Assembly (NCBI RefSeq): GCF_008704395.1
Contig: NZ_CP023695.1
Span: 124,001-188,000, forward strand
DNA length: 64,000 bases
Direction: 5' to 3'
Source: Streptomyces alboniger
GTDB taxonomy: Bacteria; Actinomycetota; Actinomycetes; Streptomycetales; Streptomycetaceae
Shown here: one piece after another, positions 33,784 to 42,804 of the stretch
How positions within the stretch are numbered: position 1 is the first letter of the stretch
Layout of the letters: each line of letters begins with the position of its first letter
Position numbers and translations under genes: made by a program
Notes under the pieces: model-generated
Told to the model about the DNA's origin: nothing
Seen by the model: the letters and a program-made list of their open reading frames with translations, nothing else
The model's database searches: none

Positions 33784-35495
33784 CCGAGGGCCTCTTCGAC
33801 GAATCTCATGCCCCGTGCGGTCAGTGCTGCCGGACGTCTATCGTCGTCGGTCTCAGTCCACAAGCCGAGGTCCCAAGTGAGAGATGCCAGGGGCGCATTG
33901 CGGACAGCGGCCAGCGGAAACCGCTCCACTCCATGGTCGTAGAAGTGCAGCAGGCCGTCCTCCCAACGGAAGCGGAAGGTGCGCTCTGGCAGCTTCGAGT
34001 ACGCGATGCGCTCATGGACGGGGATGACGAACCGCGACACCAGCCACCACAACGTGTCCGCCACGGTGGGGCTATCGGCCAGGTGCGTACGCAGGGCCGC
34101 GGTGACGTCTGCGATCGAGGGCTGCCATCCCGACCTGATGTCGGCAGCCTTCTGCCAGCCGTCTCCAGCGCGGCCTTCCATCCGGCGGACCAGCTCAAGC
34201 AAGACCACAAGACCGGAGGAGGCGGTATCGAGCTGGCTGGTGAGCCGTCGCAGATCGTCCAGCGGTGCGGTTGCCACATCCACGAGGATGCCGTCGGCAT
34301 CCGGTACGGCGAGCGTGCCAGCCGCGAGCTGGGCGGCGACGGCCGTGGTCGAAGAGGTGGGGCGAAGGTCCGGTTGCCCGGCTGCCAGACCTGCAGCGAC
34401 CCCGCGCACCTCATCCCAGGTGAGGCCGCGGCCGAGTTCGCCGGTTCGGATCAGGCCGGCTCGGCAGAACTCGACCCAAACCGAGCAGAGCGCCTCCTGC
34501 CAGACGTCTTTGGCTATCAGTGCCGCCCACTGGCCCGCTACCACAGCATGGGCATCGCCACGGGGCGCTGGCGGCGACCACAACCCGTCGCGGTACGCAG
34601 TCTCCGAGGCGACAACGCTCGGGTCAGCATCCAGGAGCGAGAGGTAGTGACCGACGCTGAGGCACCGCTGCCGCACTCCCGCCTCCGCGAAGACCTCCCC
34701 GATAGCTTCCGGTCCGTCACCCACACCCTGTAGTGCGCTGTTCTCGTCGCCCCCTGGGGAGCGTGCTTCGATGGTCGGGGCGTCCGTGCAGAACAGCGCG
34801 GCGTGGACGGCAGCACGCTCTTCGGGCAGCTCTCTCAGACGGCACAAGCAGGCGGCATGGGCGTACTCATCGAGTACATCGGCAGGCAGGTCATCGGTCG
34901 TCCACATGACACGCTGGTAGTACGCGGTGTGCTCCACAGCGGACTTGAACGCGCTGGCGGGCCGCCGGGCCCGGTCGGTGTCGTGGAGCACGTCGATAGG
35001 GATGGGCCGACCGCCAAGCAGCGTCCCAGCTCTGGCTACGATGCCGAACTCCGCCATCGGCGAGCGATAGTACAACCCGTAACCGCCAAAGGCACTCGCC
35101 ACTGATTCGCCCCGTTCATAGGGGCCCGGCCCCCTCGCCAGTCCGCTCAGCCTGCGGGCTCCCACCGGGCTCGATCCGCAGCCCCGGGGGCATCGCAGCA
35201 CGGCGAGGCCGAACTCCCATTCGCGACGCTTGATGAACGCCGACAGCGCATTTCCGTCGGCCGCCAAGTGACGGTCCCGGTACTCAGCGAGCAGGAAGGC
35301 ATGAAAGGAGAAGTAGCGGGCCCGCCGGGTCAGCTCCAGGATCCCAGGCAGCAGAACCGGCATCAATCGGTCCTGCGTGGTCGTCTGGAGCCCGAGCGGG
35401 TCCCGGCCTTCTTTGAGCTTCAGCGAGGCCTCGATCCAGGCCGGTGCAGGCACTCTCGTCCCGTCTGCCGCCCACCCTTCAGTCTGCACGGCCAC
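33780..35495 (-). CDS. 571-aa protein of unknown family, partner of the PLD protein
   Basis: The GTG at 35495 is chosen for its strong GGAGG nine bases upstream; a longer frame to 35609 lacks one. The protein begins VAVQTEGW and has the conserved-looking segments WIEASLKLKEGRDPLGLQTT, LPGILELTRRARYFSFHAFL and FIKRREWEFGLAVLRCPRGC, then SAFKSAVEHTAYYQRVMW. The C-terminal third is helical and ends RPAALTARGMRFVEEALG. No membrane helix, ATPase motif or nuclease motif is visible. I do not recognise the family. Tight coupling to the PLD gene and location in a debris-rich island suggest a sensor or scaffold of a defence system. Confidence 0.65.
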   Translation of the reverse strand: MAVQTEGWAADGTRVPAPAWIEASLKLKEGRDPLGLQTTTQDRLMPVLLPGILELTRRARYFSFHAFLLAEYRDRHLAADGNALSAFIKRREWEFGLAVLRCPRGCGSSPVGARRLSGLARGPGPYERGESVASAFGGYGLYYRSPMAEFGIVARAGTLLGGRPIPIDVLHDTDRARRPASAFKSAVEHTAYYQRVMWTTDDLPADVLDEYAHAACLCRLRELPEERAAVHAALFCTDAPTIEARSPGGDENSALQGVGDGPEAIGEVFAEAGVRQRCLSVGHYLSLLDADPSVVASETAYRDGLWSPPAPRGDAHAVVAGQWAALIAKDVWQEALCSVWVEFCRAGLIRTGELGRGLTWDEVRGVAAGLAAGQPDLRPTSSTTAVAAQLAAGTLAVPDADGILVDVATAPLDDLRRLTSQLDTASSGLVVLLELVRRMEGRAGDGWQKAADIRSGWQPSIADVTAALRTHLADSPTVADTLWWLVSRFVIPVHERIAYSKLPERTFRFRWEDGLLHFYDHGVERFPLAAVRNAPLASLTWDLGLWTETDDDRRPAALTARGMRFVEEALG

Positions 35496-35562
35496 CTGTT
35501 CTCGCCTCCCCTGTGCCGACCAGGCTTCCCGTAGAACTCCCGTAGCCAGCCGTGCACGACCA

Positions 35563-35576
35563 AGAACTAGAGTTCT
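35563..35576. promoter_or_regulatory. Palindrome upstream of the two-gene PLD operon
   Basis: AGAACTAGAGTTCT has perfect 6-bp arms around AG, overlapping a second inverted repeat CTAGAGTTCTAG. It lies about 70 bp upstream of the GTG start and could be an operator. The binding protein is unknown. Confidence 0.45.
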
Positions 35577-35686
35577 AGGGAACCGCCACAGCGCTGGTGG
35601 ACAGGGCACGGCACGCCGTTGGCCGGTAGTCCGTCGCTACCTCACCCAGGTATAGCAGCCACTCGGGGGCCCGGCGGGGCCCCTAA

Positions 35687-36478
35687 CTACGCTTCCCGCG
35701 TGGGCAGCACGGAGATCTGGGACAGGTTGATGTGTCGCGGGCGCTCGACGGCAAAGGCGATCAGCTCGGCGACGTCGCTCCCCGAGGGGATGCCCTCGAT
35801 GGAGGCCACGGCCTCTTGGACGGCGGCGCTGATGGCCGGTTCGTCGATGTGGTCGCGCAGCTCGGTGCCGACGGTGCCGGGTTCGATGTTCGTCACGCGT
35901 ACGTCGGCGGGGCTGAGCTGGGCCCGCAGATTGCGGGAGAGGTGGCTGAAAGCGGCCTTGGAGGCGGCGTACCCGGCGAAGCCGGGCAGGACGGACTGGG
36001 CGGCCGCGGAGGAGATGTTGACCAGGTCCGCGTGGCCCCGCTCGGCCGCTGCCGCGAGCAGGTCCGGGACGAATGTCTCCACGACGGCGAACGCGCCGGT
36101 GACGTTCACGTCGATCATCCTCCGCCAGTTGGCGCCCGCCGACCCGTCCAGGAGGTCGGGCAGGGCGAGGCCGGCGTTGTTGACGACGAGGTCGACGCGG
36201 CCGAGGCGGGCGTGGATGTCGGCGGCGGCCGCGGTGAGCGAGGCGGGGTCGGTCACGTCGGTGGGCAGGGCGAGGGCGGTGCCGCCGGCCGCCTCGATGT
36301 GGGCCACGTGCTCTTCCAGGCGATCGGCGCGCCGGGCCAGCAGGGCGACGTGCGCACCCTGGGCGGCCAGTTTGCGGGCTGTCGCCTCGCCGATGCCGCT
36401 GGAGGCTCCGGTCACGACGGCGATCCGGCCGGTGAGGGGGCGGGCGAGGGAGGCGGTCTGCTCGGTGGTGATGGTCAT
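35687..36478 (-). CDS. SDR-family oxidoreductase
   Basis: A 263-residue classical short-chain dehydrogenase/reductase. The ATG at 36478 has GGGAG upstream. The cofactor loop is GRIAVVTGASSGIGEATARK, with LARRADRLEE favouring NADP(H), the structural NNAG in LVVNNAGLALPDL and the active-site SSAAAQSVLPGFAGYAASKA (Ser...YxxxK). The C-terminus reads INLSQISVLPTREA, common in Streptomyces YdfG/Sdr-like enzymes. It is divergent from the XRE-type regulator, which probably controls it. Confidence 0.9.
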   Translation of the reverse strand: MTITTEQTASLARPLTGRIAVVTGASSGIGEATARKLAAQGAHVALLARRADRLEEHVAHIEAAGGTALALPTDVTDPASLTAAAADIHARLGRVDLVVNNAGLALPDLLDGSAGANWRRMIDVNVTGAFAVVETFVPDLLAAAAERGHADLVNISSAAAQSVLPGFAGYAASKAAFSHLSRNLRAQLSPADVRVTNIEPGTVGTELRDHIDEPAISAAVQEAVASIEGIPSGSDVAELIAFAVERPRHINLSQISVLPTREA

Positions 36479-36538
36479 GGTGGTCTCCCAGGGTGCGTGT
36501 ACGGACCGCGTTGGGTGCGAGGTCCTTTGGTGTCTTGT

Positions 36539-36566
36539 GCATGAGGCCACCTGCATGAGGCCTCAT
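36539..36566. promoter_or_regulatory. Direct repeat and palindrome in the SDR/XRE divergent region
   Basis: GCATGAGGCC occurs at 36539-36548 and 36553-36562, the second forming the perfect palindrome ATGAGGCCTCAT (36555-36566). It sits 60-90 bp from the SDR start and about 150 bp from the regulator start, a reasonable operator for the divergent pair. Confidence 0.5.
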
Positions 36567-36714
36567 GACGGTGCGGGTCCCCGCGATCTCTTGCGGGCCC
36601 CGCGGTGGCTCGCGGTGTCTTGCGGTAGTGACTCTGCGGGAGATCCGCTCCCCTACCCAGGGCTCGGCTCGACCCTGGGTCTGGCAGAACCACCCTGTGA
36701 CGGACACTTGACCC

Positions 36715-37650
36715 ATGGACTTCCGCACTGAGCTCTCCGCGTTCCTCCGCTCCCGCCGCGCCCGGCTGGGGCCGGAGGACCTCGGCGTACGCCCGTTCAG
36801 TGGCCGCCGACGTGTTCCTGGCCTGCGGCGTGAAGAGCTGGCGGACCTGGCGGGGGTGAGCGTCGACTACTACATACGGCTCGAGCAGGGCCGCACCCAC
36901 AATGTCTCCGACCATGTCCTGGACGCCGTCGCCAGGGCCTTGCGCCTGGACGAAGCCGAACGCGCGCACCTGGGCCACCTCACCCGCGCCCTGCGCCATC
37001 CGGCTTCGACACCTCCCGTCCCGCAACCGGTCAGGACGGGTGTGCGGGTCCTGCTCACGGCGCTCGGCGAGGTGCCCGCGTACGTGCTGGGCCGCCGACT
37101 GGACATCCTGGCGTCCAATGAGGCGGCCCGAGCGCTGTTCACCGACTTCGAGGCCCTGCCGTCCGGGCAGCGCAACGCGGCCTGGCTGATCTTCCTCGAC
37201 CCGGCCGTGCGCGGCTTGTACCCGGACCGGGAGGCGTGGGAGGAGAGCGCGCGCGGCACCGTCGCGGCCCTGCGCTTGGACCTGGGCCGGTACCCCTGTG
37301 ATGACCGGCTGTGCGATCTGCTCGGCGAACTGTCGGTGCGCAGCGAGGACTTCCGCGCCCTGTGGGCCGAGCACCATGTGGGCGAGCACGCCTACGGCAT
37401 CGAGCGGCTGCGTCACCCCACGGCTGGTGAGCTGACCCTGCGCCGCGAGACGCTGCGCCTGCCCGGCGAGGGCGACCAGTGTCTGGTCACGTACGCGGCC
37501 GAACAGGACACTCCGTCCCACTCGGCCCTCGCCGGCCTCGGGGCGCCTCAGCGTTGCGGCGTGGGGAACGCGACGGGGCTGCGCAGGCCGGAGCGGCCGA
37601 CCGCGCGTACGCCGAAGAAGACGTTGTCCTTGGACAGGTCGACGGTGTGA
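36715..37650 (+). CDS. XRE-type regulator with MmyB-like ligand domain, C-terminal read-through
   Basis: A 311-residue regulator. The HTH is residues about 15-75 (RRRVPGLRREELADLAGVSV, YYIRLEQGRTHNVSDHVLDA). The MmyB-like domain follows (VPAYVLGRRLDILASNEAAR, LFTDFEALPSGQRNAAWLIF, GIERLRHPTAGELTLRRETL). Family members normally end soon after the strand QCLVTYAAEQDTPSHSALAG. Here the frame runs about 33 residues further, antisense to the 3' end of the M28 peptidase gene, so the original stop may have been lost. It is divergent from the SDR gene. Confidence 0.87.
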   Translation: MDFRTELSAFLRSRRARLGPEDLGVRPFSGRRRVPGLRREELADLAGVSVDYYIRLEQGRTHNVSDHVLDAVARALRLDEAERAHLGHLTRALRHPASTPPVPQPVRTGVRVLLTALGEVPAYVLGRRLDILASNEAARALFTDFEALPSGQRNAAWLIFLDPAVRGLYPDREAWEESARGTVAALRLDLGRYPCDDRLCDLLGELSVRSEDFRALWAEHHVGEHAYGIERLRHPTAGELTLRRETLRLPGEGDQCLVTYAAEQDTPSHSALAGLGAPQRCGVGNATGLRRPERPTARTPKKTLSLDRSTV

Positions 37651-38966
37651 CGGGTGGCGTCGCCGACGTCGATCACATGGGTCCAGTCGGGGTCGGTCGT
37701 CTCGCGCCACACGACTTCGTATCCGGCGAGGTCGGCCTCGGTGCCGCGCTCCCACACCAGCTCGGTCTCGTTGGTCAGCGCGGCGGTGAGGATCTTCGCG
37801 CCGCGCGGGGTGCCGGGGGCCTGGGCGAGGCTCCACAGGGCGGCGGCATTGACGCGGGCGACGCGGGCGATGAACGGGAAGTCGCAGAACTCCGGCAGGT
37901 CCCCGTACTGCTTGCCGTCCACCACGCGGACGTCCTGGTGCTGGTGGGCGAAGTCCTCGGCGGGCTCGGTGAACCGGGCTGCGGGGTAGGCGCGTTCGAG
38001 GAAGGGGATGTGGTCTCCGCCGCGCAGGTAGCGGTCGCGGCGGTAGACGACGCGCACCCGCATCCCCGTCGCGTCGTTCGCGGCCACATCCTCTACGAAG
38101 CGGGCGAGCTGGCGTGCCGGCGAGTCGTTCTCGCCGCCTACCGAACGTCTGACGGCGGCCTCCTCAGGTGTTTCTGACGAGGGGACGCCCTCCGCGAAGA
38201 GGCGGATCGTCCGCGGGTCGCGGGTGCCGTCGTCGGCGGTGGAGCTGCCGACGATGTCATTGGTGAACATCCCCTGGACATCGGCCTTGCGCTGCTTGAA
38301 CTGCTCCGCCATGTGCGCCGCGCCGAACAGCCCCTGCTCCTCGCCCGCGACGGCCGCGAACACGAGCGTCGCGCCGATGCGCCGGGTCGCCATGACGCGC
38401 GCGAGCTCCATGACGAGCGCGACCCCGGAGGCGTCGTCGTCGGCTCCGGGCGCATCGCTCGTGAAGTCCATGACGTCACTGGCGCGCGAGTCGTAGTGCC
38501 CGGAGACGACATACAAGCGGTCGGGGGAGGCCGAACCGCGCAGTGTGGCCACGACGTTGGTGATCCGCGTCGGAGTGGGGATGCGCGGACCCGGTTCCTG
38601 GACGTACGACTGGAGCTCGACGGTCATCCGCCCGCCCGAGCGTCGCGCGTGGCGCCGCAGCTCGGCGAGGATCCAGTCGCGGGCGGCGCCGATGCCACGT
38701 ACGGGGTCGTCCTGCGAAGACAGTGTGTGCCGGGTTCCGAACGCGGCGAGCCGCCGCACCGTCGCCTCGATGCGCCGATGGTCGATCTCCCGCAGGATCG
38801 CGCGCAGTTCGCGCGTCGGTTCCTGGGCCGTGGGCCGCCCGCCGTCACGCGCGGTGGCGGGGGCCGTCTGCATACCGACGGCCCCGGCCGTGGTGGCGGC
38901 CGCGGCTGCGGTCAGGACGGTACGCCGGGAAGTGCCCGTCTGCTGCGACATGCGCCCCATCGTCAT
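37548..38966 (-). CDS. Secreted M28-family zinc aminopeptidase
   Basis: A 472-residue exported peptidase. The ATG at 38966 has GGAG seven bases upstream; alternatives at 38951 and 39008 exist. The signal peptide carries a Tat-like SRRTVLTAAAAATTAG. The metallopeptidase core shows the metal ligands His (VVSGHYDSRA), Asp (PGADDDASGV), Glu pair (VAGEEQGLFG), Asp (MFTNDIVGSS) and His (GGDHIPFLE). A fibronectin-like C-terminal segment (DLAGYEVVWRETTDPDW) follows. It likely trims peptides outside the cell. Its 3' end overlaps the convergent XRE gene by about 100 bp. Confidence 0.87.
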   Translation of the reverse strand: MTMGRMSQQTGTSRRTVLTAAAAATTAGAVGMQTAPATARDGGRPTAQEPTRELRAILREIDHRRIEATVRRLAAFGTRHTLSSQDDPVRGIGAARDWILAELRRHARRSGGRMTVELQSYVQEPGPRIPTPTRITNVVATLRGSASPDRLYVVSGHYDSRASDVMDFTSDAPGADDDASGVALVMELARVMATRRIGATLVFAAVAGEEQGLFGAAHMAEQFKQRKADVQGMFTNDIVGSSTADDGTRDPRTIRLFAEGVPSSETPEEAAVRRSVGGENDSPARQLARFVEDVAANDATGMRVRVVYRRDRYLRGGDHIPFLERAYPAARFTEPAEDFAHQHQDVRVVDGKQYGDLPEFCDFPFIARVARVNAAALWSLAQAPGTPRGAKILTAALTNETELVWERGTEADLAGYEVVWRETTDPDWTHVIDVGDATRHTVDLSKDNVFFGVRAVGRSGLRSPVAFPTPQR

Positions 38967-39273
38967 GGACACTCCAACTCCCCGCAAGGGTGCGGGGGGT
39001 CGTTGCACTGGCCGGACACGGCAGGCAGGTCAACGACCTGGACGGCGGGGGGCGGCGGAACAGGACCGGCCCCCAGGCCTGACACACACCCGTGAGGTGA
39101 TCTACGGGACACCGTTACGTAACCTATGAGTGGACGCAATAGCGGGTGATTTACCTTTATTACGCATTCGCGGGATGGCAGAGAGCAAGAGTCCGTACCG
39201 CGTATATCCACTGAGCCGGTGGGTTCGCGCTGCGCGCGAGCACCACCGCATCACAAAGGGGAGCACCACCGTT

Positions 39274-39945
39274 ATGCGCACCGCCACTCACAGCCGCAGC
39301 ACCCTGCGTACCGCCACCGTCTCGGTCATCGCGGGTACGGCCCTGTTGGCTCCGGCCGCAGCGGCCCTGGCGAGTTCGCCCTCGCCCGAGCGGCCCGCCG
39401 CCGTGCAGCACGCCGCGGCCGCCGCGAAGGCCACGAAGATCGACATCGGAGCCGGCGTCGTCATCACCGTCAAGGACGGTAGCCACCCGTACTACAACGG
39501 CAAGCTCCTCAAGCCTGGGCAGACCGTCAATGACGGCATCTACGTGCACCTGAGCGCCGACGGCAAGCGTCTGTACAGCAAGACGCAGGGAGGCGGCACG
39601 CCGTACGCGATCTGGGATGTCAAGACCGGCAAGATGCTCGGCACCCAGAAGACCAGCCCCACCGCGAAGGCGAAGGCCTCGCTGAGCGCCAAGCCGTCCG
39701 CGACTTCGGTGAAGGCCTGGCAGGAACTGCGCGTCAGCGGCAAGGCGACGGGTGTCAAGGCGGGCAGCAAGGTGAACTTGCAGCAGAAGCAGCGCGGCAC
39801 GTGGAAGACGCTGCCCGCCAGCGCGACCGTGAACAAGTCCGGCGCGTACTCCATGCGCGTCAAGCTCGGCCTGAAGGGCAAGAACGATCTTCGTGTGGCG
39901 AGCGGTGCCACGCTGTCGCCGGTCTTCAACGTCACTGTGCGCTAA
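39274..39945 (+). CDS. Secreted protein of unknown function
   Basis: A 223-residue exported protein. ATG 39274 is preferred over upstream in-frame starts since AAAGGGGAG precedes it and the signal peptide begins there (TVSVIAGTALLAPAAAALAS). The mature half contains IDIGAGVVITVKDGSHPYYN and IYVHLSADGKRLYSKTQGGG, then a Lys/Ala linker, then an immunoglobulin-like strand set (AWQELRVSGKATGVKAGSKV, GTWKTLPASATVNKSGAYSM). The C-terminal part resembles bacterial Ig-like/cell-surface domains. It has no catalytic motif. Probably an extracellular or wall-associated structural protein. Confidence 0.72.
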   Translation: MRTATHSRSTLRTATVSVIAGTALLAPAAAALASSPSPERPAAVQHAAAAAKATKIDIGAGVVITVKDGSHPYYNGKLLKPGQTVNDGIYVHLSADGKRLYSKTQGGGTPYAIWDVKTGKMLGTQKTSPTAKAKASLSAKPSATSVKAWQELRVSGKATGVKAGSKVNLQQKQRGTWKTLPASATVNKSGAYSMRVKLGLKGKNDLRVASGATLSPVFNVTVR

Positions 39946-40172
39946 ACAGCGTCTTCCCCACGCCTGACCGCGGACCACGGGGTCCAGATCCCGCCCCCTT
40001 GGAGCCGCGGGGGTCAACTGCCGGATCCGAGGCCGAATCCGCCCGTCCTCACCATCAGGAGCGGGGCTCCACCGCCGCTGTCCCCATGGCGCGCGTAGCG
40101 CGGATGTTCCATGGTCCGGGGTAACGTGACGCCGATGGACGGCAGTTGACCGGGGTACGGGGGGCGGGGCGG

Positions 40173-42749
40173 ATGATCGGCCAGTTGCGGGATACGTCAC
40201 CTCGGCGGCTCGGTCCCTATGTGACGCTGGCCCGCCTCGGGGCGGGCGGGATGGGTGAGGTCTTCCTCGCGCGCCCCGGTGACAACGACGCGTTCGGCCC
40301 CGGTGACCTCGTCGCCGTCAAGGCCATCCGCAACGAACTGGCGACGGACGACGTCTTCCGGCGGCGTTTCCGGCGCGAGGCGGAGGTCGCGGCCTGCGTC
40401 GACAGCCCCTTCGTGGCCCGGCTCGTGGCAAGCGAGGCCGAGGGGGAAGTGCCGTGGCTGGCCACGGAGTACGTCGCCGGGCCCACCCTCTCCGAGGCCG
40501 TGCGCCGGCACGGTCCGCTGCCCATGGGTGCCGTCGCCGCGCTCGGAGCGGGCGTGGCCCAGGCGCTGACCGTGGTGCATGAGGCGGGCGCCCTGCACCG
40601 TGACCTCAAGCCGGGCAACGTACTGCTCGGCCAGGACGGCCCCAAGCTGATCGACTTCGGCGTGGCCCGGGTCCAGGACGCCACGACCATGACCCAGTCG
40701 GGCCTGCTCGTCGGCACCCCGGGCTTCATGTCACCGGAGCATGTGGCGGGCGGCAGGCATGTGGTGGCGGCATCGGACGTCTTCTGCCTGGCATCGGTGC
40801 TCACTTACGCGGTGACAGGGCGGGACCCTTTCGGGGACGGGCCCATGGCCGCCGTCCTGTACCGGGTGTCGCGGGCCGAGGCCGACCTCGCCTCTGTTCC
40901 GGGCGAGTTGAGGGACATCCTCGCGGCGTGCCTGGCGCGGGACCCGGCCGGGCGGCCCGGCGCGACAGAGGTCGCCGAACGGCTCGTACGGCTGCGGGAC
41001 GCGGCGACGAACGCCGAGTGGCCGGACGCGGTACGGGCGACCGTCGACGAGGCGCGGCGGGATGTGGAGCAACTGTGCGCTTCGGGCCGGGCGTTGCTGC
41101 CGGTCCCGCGCTGGCCGGAGCCGGAGGCCGGGCAGCGTCCGGCCACCGCTCAGGGCGGCCCGGCGACAGTGCCGGGGCATCCGGTCACCGCACCCGGCCA
41201 CCCCGCCGGCGCTCCAGGGCTGCCCGTCGGCGTCGGCTTGCATCAACTGCCGACGATGAGCGGCTCGCCCCCGCCGGCCACGGCCCGCCCCCGCCATCGC
41301 ACGCCACGCGTGCTGCTCGCCACCATCGCCGTCGCTGTGGTGGCGGGCGCGCTGGGCGGGGCGCTCGCCGTATGGGGGCCCTGGTCGGAAAAGTCCGGCG
41401 GCGAAAGCCCGGAGGCCGCACGGCCCGGTGGCTCGGCCGTGCCGGGCAAGGTGGATCCGGGGCCCACCGACCCGGCAGCCGTGGAGAAACTGATCGCGCG
41501 GGCCGGGGTCGACGCGGAGGGCACGGCCGACCGGTCCGGGGTGGTGGACCAGGTCGCCGCCCAGCGGCCCAAGGGGTGGAAGGCGTGGCGGGGCGCTCTG
41601 AGCCACTCCCCCATGAGCTGCGCCGCCGACACCCGTGCCATCGTCTGCCTGCTGACCAACGGCACATACGAGGCGCTGAGCGCGGTCGACGGGAAACGGC
41701 TGTGGAAGTCCGGCAAGGTCGACCCTGAAGGCGGTGTCGACGAGGCGTACATCGGCCCGAGCGGCGCCTACTTCAGACCCGGCGACGTACTCGAACCGCA
41801 GGTGCGCGGCGGCAGGGCGGTCATCGCCCACGAAGGCGTGCTCCAGGTCCGCGACTCCACGACCGGTGACGTCATTTGGGACGCGCCTGCCCCGGAGGGC
41901 GCGGGCGCGTTCACGCTGCGTCCGCTCATGGACGACGACACGCTCCTGGTCACCGCGGAGGATTCGTACGTGAACGAGGGGGCGATCGCCTCCCTGCACG
42001 CCTACGACCTCGACGGTGGCCGCCCTCTGTGGGACGAGGAGATCGGCACCCCGCTGACGGCCAAGGCCGACATCAACCGCTACCAGATGCGGGCCCTGCG
42101 CGACGGAGTCGTGTACGCCGACGAGAAGGACAGCCTGGCAGCGTACGACGCACGGACCGGCGAGGAACTCGGGCGGTCGGAGAACGGCTGCGGGGCGGTG
42201 CTCGTCGGCGAGGACGTGCTGTGCACGACGTCCGCCGACGACGCGTCCGAGAGCGACGCTCCCTCGCCGCGCGTGAAGTTGCTGCAACTGAAGGCCCGCA
42301 CCTTCAAGCAGGCGGGAGAGCCTCTCTTCTACCCGGCGCCCGAGGGGTACGGACCGGCCGCGGGCCCGACGGCCGTGAGCCGCGCCCTCGTGGTCTCCGT
42401 GGACCCCGGCAAGAACAGCGTCCAGGTCAATGACAGGGGGAACGGAAGAGTGCTGCGTTCCGCGAAGCTGCCGAAGGGGAACGTGCCGGCCTCGTCGCCG
42501 CTGATGCTCGGCGATCGTGCCGTCTACGCGGACAGCGGCGCGCTGTACACGCTGCCGCTCGGCGCCGGTACCGGGAAGGTGACGCGCCATCCCGTGCCCG
42601 GAGCGCCGGGCGACCGCCCCGAGCCCCCGCCGAACGTCAACGGCACCGTCATCTCCGAGATGCTGCGTGCGCCGACCGTCCTGGCCCTCGGCGGCGTCGC
42701 CCACATCGTCTACGACGAGGGCAGGATCTCGTCGGTGGAACTGCCGTAG
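40173..42749 (+). CDS. Membrane Ser/Thr kinase with extracellular PQQ-like propeller (copy 1)
   Basis: An 858-residue Hanks-type kinase. ATG 40173 follows GGGGCGG; a TTG at 40146 is an alternative. The kinase domain (about 15-280) has the glycine loop RLGAGGMGEVFLA, lysine VAVKAIRNEL, catalytic HRDLKPGNVLL, DFG in KLIDFGVAR and the P+1 region GTPGFMSPEHVAGG. A Pro-rich linker leads to a single membrane helix (RVLLATIAVAVVAGALGGAL) near residue 385. The outer part is a PQQ-like beta-propeller (GKRLWKSGKVDPEGG, GDVIWDAPAPEG). It probably senses an external ligand or wall state. A paralogue follows 55 bp downstream. Confidence 0.9.
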   Translation: MIGQLRDTSPRRLGPYVTLARLGAGGMGEVFLARPGDNDAFGPGDLVAVKAIRNELATDDVFRRRFRREAEVAACVDSPFVARLVASEAEGEVPWLATEYVAGPTLSEAVRRHGPLPMGAVAALGAGVAQALTVVHEAGALHRDLKPGNVLLGQDGPKLIDFGVARVQDATTMTQSGLLVGTPGFMSPEHVAGGRHVVAASDVFCLASVLTYAVTGRDPFGDGPMAAVLYRVSRAEADLASVPGELRDILAACLARDPAGRPGATEVAERLVRLRDAATNAEWPDAVRATVDEARRDVEQLCASGRALLPVPRWPEPEAGQRPATAQGGPATVPGHPVTAPGHPAGAPGLPVGVGLHQLPTMSGSPPPATARPRHRTPRVLLATIAVAVVAGALGGALAVWGPWSEKSGGESPEAARPGGSAVPGKVDPGPTDPAAVEKLIARAGVDAEGTADRSGVVDQVAAQRPKGWKAWRGALSHSPMSCAADTRAIVCLLTNGTYEALSAVDGKRLWKSGKVDPEGGVDEAYIGPSGAYFRPGDVLEPQVRGGRAVIAHEGVLQVRDSTTGDVIWDAPAPEGAGAFTLRPLMDDDTLLVTAEDSYVNEGAIASLHAYDLDGGRPLWDEEIGTPLTAKADINRYQMRALRDGVVYADEKDSLAAYDARTGEELGRSENGCGAVLVGEDVLCTTSADDASESDAPSPRVKLLQLKARTFKQAGEPLFYPAPEGYGPAAGPTAVSRALVVSVDPGKNSVQVNDRGNGRVLRSAKLPKGNVPASSPLMLGDRAVYADSGALYTLPLGAGTGKVTRHPVPGAPGDRPEPPPNVNGTVISEMLRAPTVLALGGVAHIVYDEGRISSVELP

Positions 42750-42804
42750 CGGACCGGGCCGAACCGGTCACCGCCCTGTACGTGCCCATGAGTTGAGGAT
42801 TCGC

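Noticed and set aside
39100-39273. Possible riboswitch before the secreted protein gene
   Set aside because: The 5' region is AT-richer than its surroundings, but I could not fold it into a known class such as ydaO or match conserved motifs.
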